A stretch of DNA of 64,000 nucleotides, taken from Antilocapra americana (lineage: Eukaryota; Chordata; Mammalia; Artiodactyla; Antilocapridae). Below are positions 34,836-51,402 of this stretch, in pieces (position 1 is the first letter of the stretch; every line of letters starts with the position of its first letter). Below the pieces are notes generated by a model, which was given only the letters and a program-made list of their open reading frames with translations, had not been told where the DNA came from and did not search any database. The position numbers and the translations under genes are program-made. Where the stretch lies: contig ML662449.1 in the NCBI GenBank assembly GCA_007570785.1, forward strand, positions 12,215,564 to 12,279,563, in the 5' to 3' direction.

Positions 34836-35602
34836 AAATTCAATAAAATTTAGTTCCTCAGTGGCATTAGCCACATGTGAAGTGCTTAACAGATCCATGT
34901 GGCTAGTGGACACCATATTGGACTGTGTAAATTATATTAGCAGATAGAACTTCCCCAACACCACAGTTTTATTGAACAGCCTTGGGTCTAGAGCCAGAAC
35001 TGAAAAAATGGATTCTGCTATCAAAGAGTTGGCCATTATGTATACACAAGAAAACTATTCACTCAAGATAAACAGAAGTCTGTCTCACACATGGGTTAGG
35101 CGCGAAAGTCAGCATATAAGGCAAAAACAGCTTCATGTCAAATTTTCCCTTGAAAAGTCCCTTAGGAAGAGATCAGTTGGGAGATGAGCTCTCAGTGAAT
35201 TCAAGACCACAATTTTTCACCCAGCGATAGAGCAGATCTTTATTTCTTTGGCTGAGCACCAGAAAGATGTGATTTGCAGTTAGGAGCAAGCACGAGAAAG
35301 ATCAAAGATCTCTCTGCACGCTGGTGTGACACTGTAGGGAGCCAGAGAGCTTAACTGTGAGAGATGCAGGAGACAGAAGCACCAGAATTACATGTGCATT
35401 CTCAGGCCCTCTGCTCCTTCAATGGGAGGACAGGTGGAATTGCCCATAGTGGTTAAGGGTTCTTTTTCTCTATATTGTGCTTTTTGTTTTGTTTTGTGTT
35501 TTGGTGCCGAATGTGTGGAGGTGAAGTTGAACATTTACAATACAATTTCCCCACACACATTCCATGAGGATGTCATTTTCTTTCTTTCTTTTTTTTTTTT
35601 TT
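34836..35602. other. Intergenic, no recognised feature
   Basis: No exon seen. A 71-codon frame at 34972-35187 has no recognised domain. Confidence 0.35.
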
Positions 35603-35709
35603 GGTATTGATGTGGGGCATATGGGTCTTAGTTCCCTTACCAGGGATGGAACCCATGCCCTCAGCAATGGGAGTGTGGAGTTTGAACCCCTGGGCCACCA
35701 GGGAAGTCC
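35603..35709 (-). mobile_element. CHR-type SINE
   Basis: Reverse copy after a T run: atgggtcttagttcccttac, then cctgggccaccagggaagtc. Flanking gtcattttctttctttc and gtcatcctttcttt look like an imperfect target duplication. Confidence 0.85.
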
Positions 35710-38023
35710 GGGTCATCCTTTCTTTGCTGTGGGCATCATTAGAGAAACGGTCTGCTCTCCCCTAGAGACTCATATGTTTTGTAATTAAAGAATACCAGGT
35801 TTCTCCTTGAACTCCTCCTTTGGAAGGCCATAATCTCAACTACAACACTGAGTCCCGGAAAACACAACATTAGTCCCTCAGATTGAACCTGAACTTGGTC
35901 TATATACTGTGGTGTTTGGGTGTTACAGAGAGAGCAAGGGACATTCAGGCCGCTGGAAGCCCAGCTAAGGTCCTTTAGGCCCAGATGCCCTCCTGGGTCA
36001 GCCTAGTGGACAGATTGTGTTCCTGGGAACTCCTGTCATATGCACTTCTCTGCCCATTCAGTCTGGCTCTATATATTGACAGTCATCCTTATGTTCTATT
36101 TCATAGGTACCTGACTTGTCTTTCAGTGAGATCATAAATTCTTCAAGGGCAGATGGCATAGGTCTTTATCTTTTTATAACCCACACTGACTAACACAGTG
36201 CCTTCATATGAAAGTGCTCTGTTTCTATGTAGCTTCATCAGTTATGAGTGATTCTCTCAGGATACAAACTAACTCTACACACATGCTGTAAGAGCAGCAA
36301 CTATATGAAAAGGCCAGGATTTGCCCTTTCAACTTAGCAAGCTGAATTTTTTAAAGTATTTACTTAATTTTGAAGTTGAGGATGGCAAGGGGATTCCCAA
36401 GTCAGGAACTGACATTTGTAAAAGCAAAGATAATGTTAGTTGCCTTAAAAACCTCAAACTATGAGGTAATCCCAATATTTGATGTTAATCAAAGCCTTAC
36501 CAAAAAAAAACAGCATCTATTTCTAACTTCCTCAAAGAGACTGATCTTGTGTCCGTACATGTGTGTGTTTTTTAAAAAATTGAGGGCTAAATGAATGGTT
36601 AATTAGAATCTTAGAATAATAGACCACAGGATTCTAGGAAGACTCTCATTTAAAAAAATATTTCTTTTAAGTCATATCTCATTATGTTTTATATTTCTTC
36701 CTTGTTCACCTTTCATAGCATTAAAATAATTTTATACGGAACTAAAGGATTTTTATTGCATTAGGAGAAACCCATGCTTTCTAATGTTGGAACAGCTGTA
36801 ATAATTCAAAGTAAAAAAAAAAAAATCCCTGAGTACATTTTACAGACATCATTCTACACATTGCCTAATACACTGCTAATTTTGGCTAGATTTTAAATAA
36901 AACAGGCTTCAATGAAATGATATGAGAAACATGTTCCAGTGGATTAGACACAGTTTCAAGGATTAACACTTTTAGTACTGTTTCTTACAAAATCATGCAC
37001 GATTCTTACAGAAATTGGTATCATGATTATTTTAACTCTGGCCTTATCAGCTGTAAGAAATGCTTACACCCGCTGTCACTGCTGGCTCTCAAAACATACT
37101 GTCACAAGTGTCATTATTTCCATTTCCAATGGGAGGCAAATTAAGACCGGAGATTTAAAGTGCCCGTCTGAACACACACAATATATATCCCTGAGGTCCA
37201 GATGGCTCTTATTTCTCACCCTCATCACAGCCTCGCTGCTTCTCTTCTTCCCATTCCCAGACTTAATTGTTCAGGTAAGCTTTGATCATTTGCATCTGTC
37301 TTTTCAGAATTAATGACAGAATACTGACAGAAAGGGAGGTGCTGGAGTTAATGGCAAATGTTTCTTATTGTTCTTACTCATGAAAGCTTTGGAAGGCCCA
37401 TCATCCCCAAGGTCTCTGGCTGGCTTGCCACTGCCAGAGCCTATTATTTAGAATTGTCTGTGTTGTCCTCTCGAACAACAAAGCCTGCTTCCCTTCTGTG
37501 TTTGCTCACCTCGTCACCATCTTTCCCTGGGAGATGGAAGGGTGTATCAAAGCAAGAGAAAGCATCAGTGGCTATTTCTTCCCCTTTTTTCTCCAAGTTG
37601 AGGATTGTTTCGGCACCTTGTATATACCTATGTAAGTTCATGATGAAATATATGCTTTCCAAAGCAGTTCTTTGCCTTTTGCAAGAGACTTAAAAAAAAA
37701 AAATTCATTGTGAAATTAACACAGTGATCAGGAAACAAGTTAGGCATGCATTACTGGGTACAAGCTCAGCTGCTGTTTGTGAAAGGGAGACTTGAAATTT
37801 ATTTCCAAAATGCTGTGAACAGCTCAGCGGGGCCATTACCACTTGCCCTCTACCCTCTTTACAAGTTACAAGCCTTGTATATTTATATTATAGAAAAATT
37901 GGGCCCCACCCTGGCAATTCTGCAAATGAATAATTAATTGAAATGTTTACCAAGAAATGAGGTAAGCTTCCCCTAGAACTTTAATCTTTCTCAGAGCACT
38001 TGCTACTTAAAACAGGTGTCAGG
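35710..38023. other. AT-rich intergenic DNA without ruminant repeats
   Basis: About 2.3 kb with no SINE or BovB. It holds a perfect octamer site (37288-37295) and a splice-like arrangement near 37260. No gene recognised; 37358-37693 (+, 111 codons) is unsupported. Confidence 0.35.
37288..37295 (+). promoter_or_regulatory. Octamer (POU) motif
   Basis: An exact ATTTGCAT octamer in a TAAT-rich context (acttaattgttcag upstream, cagaattaatgacag downstream). It is a candidate transcription factor site only. Confidence 0.35.
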
Positions 38024-38224
38024 GTCCTTTGGTGGCTCAGACGTTAAAGAGTCTGCCTGCAATACAGGAGACCTAGGGTTGATCCCTGGGTCTGGAAGAT
38101 CCCCTGCAGAATGGAATGGCTAACTATTCCGCTATTCTTGCCTGGAAAATTCCATGGCCAGAAGAGCCTGGCAGGCTCCATGGAGTCACAAAGAGTCGGA
38201 CATGACTGAGCGACTAACACACAG
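38024..38224 (+). mobile_element. Bov-tA SINE
   Basis: Forward copy: gtcctttggtggctcagacg, tgcaatacaggagacctagg, ctattcttgcctggaaaatt, then agagtcggacatgactgagc and gactaacac. Confidence 0.9.
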
Positions 38225-38544
38225 AGGGTTCTAGTGAGGTCCTAAAGCCACCCCAATAAGGAGGGTTCTTACACAACTCGGCTGAAAGACACTTCCTTCC
38301 CTACAGTGTTTATAGTGAAGGAGGGGTCGGAATGAGGAAGGTTAAATCAGGGGTGGGGGGCCGGCGGGGGAAAGACATCATTGTAAAGTTACACTGAAAG
38401 TTGCGCACTGGTTTTTTGGCAGGGCAGCATGCCCCAGTGTTGAAGTTTTCACAGAAAGATACCCACAGATCAGAATCCCACAGCCTGGCATAACTCAACA
38501 GCTTGATTCATTGAATGTTTATGGAATTCCCAAAGGCAGAGATG

Positions 38545-38725
38545 CTTAATTTGGGACCTGGGACCACTGACACTATCAAGGATGTTTTTTAAAAATACAG
38601 ACTCCTGAGACCTACTCCAGACCCACTGAAACATAATTTTCCAGGGTGAGAATGGATTTTTACCCCCTAAAGAGGCTTCTTGGGTGATTCTTCAACATAC
38701 TGAAGTTTAAAAGCACCAGGGTCTG
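38545..38725 (+). mobile_element. MER5-like hAT remnant (tentative)
   Basis: Reads tacagactcctgagacctac and gacccactgaaacataattt, then gcttcttgggtgattcttca and gaagtttaaaagcaccaggg. The order fits diverged MER5-type copies. The terminal inverted repeats are poor. Confidence 0.45.
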
Positions 38726-38734
38726 TTTTATTCA

Positions 38735-38805
38735 TTGATGTGTTCAAGTATCTAGAACAGCAATTGACAGAGCTCAATAAATACCTGCTGAATGAATAAA
38801 GGTCC
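38735..38805 (+). mobile_element. L2 terminal fragment
   Basis: Reads gtatctagaacagcaattga, then gagctcaataaatacctgct and gaatgaata, which is the L2 3' end. Confidence 0.6.
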
Positions 38806-38971
38806 TTCAGTGTCTGTGGCACTCAGAGACTCCAGTTATAAATATCTTCCAGACTAATCAAAATGCTGTCATAAAACAAGGATACTGTTGTATCCCATGG
38901 CAGAGGAAGCTCTCCTATCTCTGCCCAGCAGCCTCACCAAATTGTTCCCACTTTGACAGGGCTTTCCCTGC

Positions 38972-39200
38972 TTAAGTATGTGCATGCCAAGTCGCTTCAG
39001 CCGTGTCTGACTTTTTGTGACCTCATGGACTGTAGCCTGCCAGGCTCCTCTGTCCACGGAATTTTCCTGGCAAGACTACTGGAGTGAGTTGCCATGCCCT
39101 CCTCCAAGGGATCTTCCCAATCTAGGGATCGAACTCAGTCTTTTTATATCTCCTGCATAGGCAGGACGGTTCTTTACCACTAGCGACAACTGGGAAGCCC
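38972..39200 (-). mobile_element. Bov-tA SINE
   Basis: Reverse copy: gtcgcttcagccgtgtctga, ccaggctcctctgtccacgg, accactagcgacaactggga. Flanking ttccctgc at 38964-38971 and 39201-39208 is a target duplication. Confidence 0.91.
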
Positions 39201-39534
39201 TTCCCTGCCTATACTTCACTGCAAAAACTGTGACAAAGACCAGCCTCACAGCTTTGCTTCCTTAAAAAATAAAAATAAAGGAAGGAATTAGTAAAACCAA
39301 CCAAGGTATAAGTAGGTACCCTAAATCCAGCATATTGAGTAAACTATCTTTCCAAAACCACCCATAACTAAAGCTAGGCAAACTTCTATAAGCCAGTTTT
39401 ATTTGTAGTCATAATAGCTAAGGGATCAAGTTTCCTTGTTAATCATTCAAACCACAGGAAAGGTTGTATATACAATCTTGCTTTTGTATATACACTGTGC
39501 TAATAAGACTATATTAATAATTTATTAAGAACCC
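39201..39534. other. Intergenic, no recognised feature
   Basis: AT-rich; nothing recognised. Confidence 0.35.
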
Positions 39535-39940
39535 ACTACATCCTTAACAGGTGAATGGATCAAGTACCTGGTCCATCCACACAATGGAATACTACTCAGC
39601 AATAAAAAGGAAAAACTTTATACACACAGTATGAACCTCAAATACATTATGCAAGAAACCAATCCCAAAGGATTATATGATTCTCTTTATATGACATTCA
39701 GGGAAAGGCAAAACTATAGGCAGGTGGAATGGGTCAGTTGTTAAGCTGATTAGGCCTGGGAGTGGGGGTCACATTTAACCATGAAGTGATAGCACAAGGG
39801 GGCTTGGGGGGGCGATGGAATGATTCTGTATCCTGTTTGAGGTGATTGCTATGTGAATCCATTCATGTATTAAAATTCACAAAACTGCACATCAAGAAAA
39901 ATATGAATTTACCATATGCAAATTGTATTTTAAAATAACC
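39535..39940 (+). mobile_element. Old L1 3' end
   Basis: Reads caggtgaatggatcaagtac, acaatggaatactactcagc, then aataaaaaggaaaaac, and further on tgaatttaccatatgcaaat. This is the ORF2-terminus and 3'UTR layout of mammalian L1 ('caatggaatactactcagcaataaaaagga'). Confidence 0.82.
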
Positions 39941-40095
39941 CATTGCACACACAACTCATTAGATCTGAGGTCCCCTCACTTTCCTTCCCTTGACCAGTTT
40001 ATTAATGTGGGCAACACATAAACAAGTGGTCTTGGAGCAAGTGTGTGAAAGTGAGGGAGGATTGTGCCACCAGATGGTCCATGCTAAGTGCATCA

Positions 40096-40302
40096 TGTGC
40101 TGTGTGCTTAGTCCCATCCAACTCTTTGCAACTCCATGGACTACAGCCTGCCAGGCTCCTCTACCCATGGGATTTTCCAAGCAAGAATACTGGAGTAGGT
40201 TGCCAGTTCCTTTCCCAGGGGATCTTCCCGACCCGGGGATTGAATCTGAGTCTCCTGTGTCTCCTACATTGGCAGGAGGATTCTTTACCACTGAGCCAGC
40301 CC
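40096..40302 (-). mobile_element. Bov-tA SINE, just beyond the LGALSL 3' end
   Basis: Reverse copy from gtgcttagtcccatccaact to accactgagccagc. Flanking aagtgcatca (40086-40095) and aagtacatca (40303-40312) form a target duplication with one mismatch. On the LGALSL strand it lies about 40 bases past the inferred poly(A) site. Confidence 0.9.
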
Positions 40303-40344
40303 AAGTACATCACACCTGGTACCAAATTTAGCACCTTATAAACT

Positions 40345-43333
40345 GGAAACCATTTTGTAGAAAATTCCTTTATTATAGTGCAAATAACTTTCAGCAGTGA
40401 CATCATAACGCTAAAACACATTTAGCAATATTTTACACCACGCAGTAAATAAGAAAGTGTTTCTTTGAAAATATGTCATCATAGGAACATTATTTCTACA
40501 TTAATAATATAGCTGGAAAATGCCAAGGGTGTTTCTCTCAAGGCAAAAGAGCTCTCTCCCTCTTTTTGGATATCTTCTTTTTAATACAAATGAAAGGATT
40601 TGCCATTTTAACGAATCATCAACAATTCTAAGAATGATCCCTTCGGAGGTTTTGAACTAAGGTTGGCATGATTTGAAATGGGGTTTCAAATTAAAAAAGA
40701 AATTAAGACAATTTTGGGATAGCCCAGAAAGTAGAAGTCACTTCTATTAAGTAGATACATACATTCACTCCAATTTTGATCCAGAAATGAACAGATTGTC
40801 TAAAGCCTGCCTATTATTCCCCCAGAGCCTGATTGTTATTTATGTTCCTTGGTTTTGGTCATATTGCAGAATTAGGGCTCTGGTCAGAAATAACACCTTA
40901 CACACTCAAATGCTTTCCTGTGAAGCTTAAAATTGCACTTTTCACCTGAATTCCCACCTTAGACCTCACATGCTGATGAGAGGATGTGAACAGTTTCCAG
41001 TTTACAGCTAATGATTAATACAGCTGGACTAGCCCCCCGCTAACTTAATTATACCTGAATCAGACCATCACATCCTTCAGATAAATTTCATTAAGCTTAA
41101 CCAAGAGGTTCTCACTGACCCCACAGAACAATGAAGGGTTAACAGTGTATCTTTACACTAAGCTGCCTAAGGGCTTGGCTGCTAACCAGTTAGCTGATAG
41201 GTAGAGAGAACAGTGTCAGTTCCAACAGTTACACCCCCAACTCCTCTAGTTTCTGCTGAATTATGCAGTGGGTGGGAATGGATGCCAACTCAAAAGAAAC
41301 CTCCTGTGTGTGGGGGGTGTCTTCTATCACAAGGAGAATCAAAACCCCTACCAATATATTTCAGGGTGCCCCCTAGGTCTCTCTACAAACACTTTACAAA
41401 ATCTGGTGGCTGCACAAGGTTAGTCACAGGCTCCAAAATACTGAGAGCCAGAGCACAGCCATCCTGGCTGAATGTGGCTGGTTAAGTCAGCTGGGACATA
41501 AAGCTTTTCAATGCTCAGCCAGTCTTGTTGGATAAAGCATCTTCTTACATAACACAACGGAACTGTGCTAAACAGTTTCAAAGCTGAGGATAACCCAAAT
41601 ATATCACCTATAAAAAAAATTCATGATTTTAGTTTGCTTTTCCTTAAACTTTGGTACTGAAACACTGTCTACATTCTTGACACGTGAAAATGATGTGACC
41701 ACTTCAGTGTCTCTGCATGTTGTGTAAAAAAACTCAAAAGCAAAGCAGGACAAGGACGTGTCATAACAAGACGCAGTATGCTGTACAAATAAAACCTAAA
41801 TTATATATAAATACTCCCCCACCCCAGCACCCCCTTACCCCCCAACTAGCTGACCAGAGCAATGCCAAGGGTCCTTCTCTCCAAGGCCAATGCACTTTAT
41901 GAAATCCAGTACCCAGGACTCCAACCATCCCTTGCCTTGCAGTGACATGTGTATCACTGCAGGCTTTGGAGACGCTCTGCTGTCTAATCAGTTCCACAAG
42001 TACAAGGAAAACTCCTAGAGCTTCATTAGAGCATTCACACTATTGGCTGGACTCGAAGACCTAGAGTCCTGGGAGTTAACTTTTCAGATAAACTAACTGG
42101 ATCATTTGCTAGGTTGGATCTTGTCTTATCGTACTATCTCAGCAGAGCCCACACAGTAGGAAGCATCTTCTACTCTGAAGCTCCAAAGGCATTGCTTAGG
42201 GATTGGTGAGGGTCACATAACAAAGTTGATACAATGAGCTAACAGCTTAAGTTGATATAAATTATTTCCAAGTAAGTTATTTGGGGCCATTTGCTTCTGC
42301 TTTCCATTGCATTCCCAAATCATTTTCACACTGTACCTTTAAAAATGTATATAATAGTCCATTTTAAAAACTATCAATGCAATCACCTCTTAATGTGTTT
42401 TCAATTAGCTTTATAACAACTTGATGAACTATTATGTAGATCCAGTGAAAAATAGTTAGTCTTAAGGAAGCCAATACTGTGCAAATTTCACAGTATGGAG
42501 AAAAAGCAATGTAAGTAGAATTTTACATAATCATCAATAACTTGAAAAGCAGTCTTACCGAACTGTTGCAAAGTTTTCCCAAAAGCACTTACAGCAATTT
42601 ATATCAAGAGATCCTAAGTTCAGGGGTAGGAGGATAAGACTCAACTCTTTAAGGTAGAAACTCACCTTTCTCATGACTGTAATAGATAATTTCCCCACTC
42701 AGACCTAAGATAATTGTACATTCAAAAGTTCATAACAAGCTGTTCTTGAGACATTAATCATCTCTAACACATACACTGAGTAGAAATAAATAACTACAAG
42801 AAAGCTTAAAAAAATCTGAGTTAACATTATGCTGTGCAAAAAGAAAAAAACAAAAAACAAAAAAACCTTGAACAACCTACATTCTATGTTAAATACCCTG
42901 ACTAAAATGTTGGTTGTGCTACACAATTCCATGTCAGTGCAGAAATGAGTTGATTTCTGTGTACCGTCTTTGTTGGTGTTGTTTTAGTCTTTAGCACTTT
43001 TGTTCTAAATATCACCTTGCTTTGAAAAGATGAATAACTTATTACCAAATCACAAATCGTCACAAATTCATCTCAGTTTAGTCTGAATAAAATCCAGCAT
43101 AAACGTATTACTTTGTTCTGGGAATAATGGCTTGGTGTCTTAGTTCCGATAGCTTCCTAAGGGCAAACCACCGTTGAAGTCATTTTGGGTTTAAACTGCA
43201 CAGAAAGAAGAGACAGTGAGTCTGCCCTTTTGTTTTCTTTTTAAGTCTTTAGACCTTCTAGGACACTTCTTCCAGATCAACAGTCAGGCAGTTGTGGCAC
43301 CTGATGCTCTTTGAAACAGACATGGTTTAAACA
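40345..43333 (-). other. LGALSL: LGALSL 3'UTR (inferred extent)
   Basis: Follows the LGALSL stop codon and continues about 3 kb. It is free of ruminant SINEs and LINEs, unlike the DNA on its far side, and is AU-rich. The only canonical poly(A) signal (AATAAA on the minus strand) that I find downstream of the stop is at 40369-40374, so the transcript should end near 40345-40355. An ATTAAA variant sits at 40580-40585. A UUAUUUAUU AU-rich nonamer at 42785-42793 may influence mRNA stability. The extent is inferred and not shown by transcript data. Confidence 0.6.
40369..40374 (-). terminator. LGALSL: LGALSL poly(A) signal AATAAA
   Basis: Minus-strand AATAAA (TTTATT on plus). It is the only canonical hexamer I find between the stop codon and the SINE at 40302, and lies about 3.0 kb from the stop. 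Confidence 0.55.
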
Positions 43334-48424
<5,091 letters not shown>

Positions 48425-48552
48425 CTTCTCGCGCAGCGCGGCGGGGAGCGCGGCTGGCGGCCGGGCGGCGGGGGACGTGGGACGCGGCGCGCGGGCGGGG
48501 ATCCCGGGGCGGTCCTGCGCCGGGCGGGGGCGCGGGTCCGAGGCTGGCGGGG

Positions 48553-48590
48553 GCGCGCGCACACGCGCGGGGGCGCGCGCGCGCGCACGT
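48553..48590. repeat. Alternating CG/CA purine-pyrimidine tract
   Basis: Two near-perfect alternating runs (48553-48569 and 48573-48590) in the LGALSL 5'UTR/promoter region, separated by a short G tract. They have Z-DNA-forming potential. Confidence 0.7.
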
Positions 48591-48797
48591 CCGGGGCCCC
48601 GGCGCCGACCCGGCCGGCGGGGTCCGGGGGAGGAGGACGGGGAGGGGGAGGCGGAGGCGGCGCGGGCCCCGGGGTCGGAGGTGGCCGCCGCGGCCGGGAC
48701 GCAGCTGCAGTCTAAGCGGCTTTCTGCCTCGGGGTGCCGCTGCCGCCGCCCGAGGAAAAAGGTGGCGAGGGCCGCGCCGTGTCGGCCTAGGGCGGCA

Positions 48798-48803
48798 TTT
48801 AAA
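48798..48803 (-). promoter_or_regulatory. LGALSL: TATA-like TTTAAA element of LGALSL
   Basis: Minus-strand context gcctttaaatgcc. If used, transcription would start near 48770, leaving a 5'UTR of roughly 350 bases. CpG-island promoters often start at several points, so this is tentative. Confidence 0.4.
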
Positions 48804-48892
48804 GGCCGCCGCGGCCCGGCTCGGGAACCGGGAACAGGGCGGAGACCCGGCTGGGCTGCCGCGGCTGGCTCAGCTTGCCCGGCCCCTCCGCC

Positions 48893-48897
48893 ATTGG
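48893..48897 (-). promoter_or_regulatory. LGALSL: CCAAT box of LGALSL promoter
   Basis: ATTGG on plus (ccgccattggacggcgg), thus CCAAT on the gene strand, about 95 bases upstream of the TTTAAA element. The position suits NF-Y. Confidence 0.5.
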
Positions 48898-49090
48898 ACG
48901 GCGGCAGGAGGCTGGGGCGGGAGAGACCGGCCTGCCGGTGTCGGGGCGTGCGAGGGGGGCGGGCGCCTGCTCGGTCCTAGCCGGCGGCGGGGTGGGTGGG
49001 GCCGGGGGTGAGGAAGTGAGGCCGGGGCCTGCCAGGTGACAGGGGCTTGTGACATCCCCGCCCCGCCCCTCCGCCACCCCCTTTCTTCTC

Positions 49091-50162
49091 TGGCTGCGCC
49101 TGGGGCAGGTGGGACAGTGGAGGCCGAGAGCGATCCTGGAACACTGGAGGTGGAGGTGGTATACCAGAGCTCGAGGGTTCTTTCAAAGAATTTCAACGAA
49201 GTGAGAGAAAAGATTCACTTCGAGCTTTCCAGGGTACAAAGAAAGTGAAAGACCTCTGGGCTTGCATAAATAAATATTTGACCTAAAAGCAAGAGGCAGA
49301 GAGGACTCAGAGTAGGGACTTTTATATAACAGGAGGCTGAGTATAGACTAGACCTCCCTACCCTGCGAAAAGAGGGGGTCCCTGAAGACTGTTTTCAGCC
49401 AGGAGTCTGGTTAAGTCTCATCAAATTGAACTGGGCACAGTGCCTGCCCTCAGAAAGCCTTCATTGGGCTGTTTTGTTTGTTTTTTACAAGCCACCTGCT
49501 CAATCTAGGTGAGTGGGTTTCTCACTGAACATCTCCGGATACTCCTTGAGGAGTGATTCCCAGGGAGTGCACCTCTCTTCATTCCAAGTCACAAGTTCCT
49601 TTATGGTGTTTCCTCATTAGGATGATTATGTAACTTCTCAGATAAAGCTGTATCAACATACCCTGTATTAGGTGACATCTTGGCTTAAACATTACATTGT
49701 GTGTATCACCCTGGTGTTTTATACTTAATAATCAGGGAACATGTGTGACCTCACAGGGGCCCTCAGAGACTCCTTTCCTGCCATGGTTGCTGACTGTGTG
49801 GCCTGGAACATCACTGAGGCTTTTGTGTCTTAGCTTTCCCTTTATGGACCAGAGCTAATCATGGTAATCTCAGCTGAGTAGGGAGAATTACCTGCACACG
49901 ACTGTAAGCCACAGTCATACCTTTTATGTGCTCTGAACTCAAGACTGAATTACAACACAGTTGTGACTCACACTTTTGCTCTTGTTACCAGTCTTAGCTC
50001 AAAATCACACCTTATTGATGATTTTAAAATGTTGGGCAGTCATAGGAGACAATTAACATTTTTAAAGCGCATTTTTGATGTATTTCAACTTCTGAGAGTT
50101 TGGTATAGGGAAGACTCATTGAAGTTTTTTTTTTTTTTGTCATTAAGCTAAGAAGGACACAG
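49091..50162. other. Upstream intergenic DNA, no recognised feature
   Basis: CpG density falls sharply after about 49.1 kb. No exon or ruminant repeat recognised. A divergent noncoding transcript from the CpG island is possible but has no support in the sequence. Confidence 0.35.
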
Positions 50163-50410
50163 TACATTGTGGTGGTTAAAGAGCCTGTGCCCTCGGTTCA
50201 AATCCTGGCTCTACAATTAACTAGCTGAGTGATCTTGGACAATTTACTAACCTTCTACTCTGTGCCCCAATTTCTTCATCTGTGAATCCAGGATGATGGC
50301 AGTGGCGACGATAGCACCTATCTTGTGTTATTGGAAAGATTAGGTAATTCGTTCCCATACTTTCGTTAGATTAGTACCTGGCATATAGCAAACACTTTAC
50401 AAATCCACAA
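50163..50410 (+). mobile_element. MIR SINE
   Basis: Clear MIR order: ttgtggtggttaaagagcct, tcaaatcctggctctacaat, actagctgagtgatcttgga, ccaatttcttcatctgtgaa, then gtacctggcatatagcaaac. Confidence 0.85.
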
Positions 50411-50454
50411 ACATCCTGAAGGCCTGCCATGTATCAGGCACTGGGGAATTTGCG

Positions 50455-51402
50455 GGGATTCTTTTTGTAGTTCTATTTTATTATTATTTTAAAATCATTT
50501 TAAGAATGGAAATATAATCGATTATATTATATTGTGTTAGTTTCAAGTGTATGGCAAAGTGATTCAGCTATCTATCTGTTCTTCTTCAGATTCTTTTGCC
50601 TTTTAGGTTATTACACATTATTGAATATAGTTCCCTGTGCTGTTAAGTAGGACCTTGATGTTTATATATTTTATATATAGTACTGTGTATCTGTTAAGTC
50701 AACAATTAATTTATTCTTCTCTACCCCTTCCTCCTTTGGTACCCATAAGTTCATTTTCTATGTCTGTTTCTGTTTTGTAAATATGTAAATACAAATGTTC
50801 ATTTGTATCTTTTGTTTGATTCCACATATAAGTGATAAGTAATATCACATGATATTTGTCTCTGTCTGACTTGCTTCACTTACTGTGATAATCTCTAGGT
50901 CCATCCAGGTTGCTGCAAATGGCATTATTTCATTCTTTTTATGGCTGAGTAATATTCCATTGTGGGCTTCCCAGGTGGTTCATTGGTAAAGAATTCACCT
51001 GCCAGTGCAAGAGATGCAGGAGACACAGGTTCAATCCCTGGGTCAGGACAATCCCCTGGAGGAGGAAAGCAACCCACTCCAGTATTCTTACCTGGGCAGT
51101 TCCATGGGACAGAGGAGCCTGGTGGGCTACTGTTCATGGGGTCGAAAAGAGTCAGACATGACTGAGTGACTGAGCAAAATTCCATTCTATATACATAATG
51201 CATCTTCTTTATTCATTCATTTGTCGATGGATATTTAGGCTGCTTCTGCGTCTTGGCCATTGTAAATAGTGCTGCTATGAACATTGGGGTACACATATCT
51301 TTATTTTGGAATAGAGTTTTTGTTTTTTCCAGATACTTACCCGGAAGTGGGATTGCTGGATCATATGGTAACTCTACTTTTAGTTTTTTAAAGAACCTCA
51401 GT
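50455..51402 (-). mobile_element. Artiodactyl L1 3' end with ORF2 terminus, split by a SINE
   Basis: The antisense 3'UTR runs through ttgtgttagtttcaagtgta, ttccacatataagtgataag and aggtccatccaggttgctgc. The ORF2 C-terminus follows: on the minus strand TMEYYSAIKR lies left of the SINE, and MFIAALFTMAKTQKQPKYPS and YDPAIPL lie to its right. The Bov-tA at 50962-51178 splits ORF2 text. Confidence 0.9.
50962..51178 (+). mobile_element. Bov-tA SINE nested in an L1
   Basis: Forward copy gtgggcttcccaggtggttc to agagtcagacatgactgagt. Target duplication attccatt at 50954-50961 and 51179-51186. Removing it rejoins the L1 ORF2 text. Confidence 0.93.
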
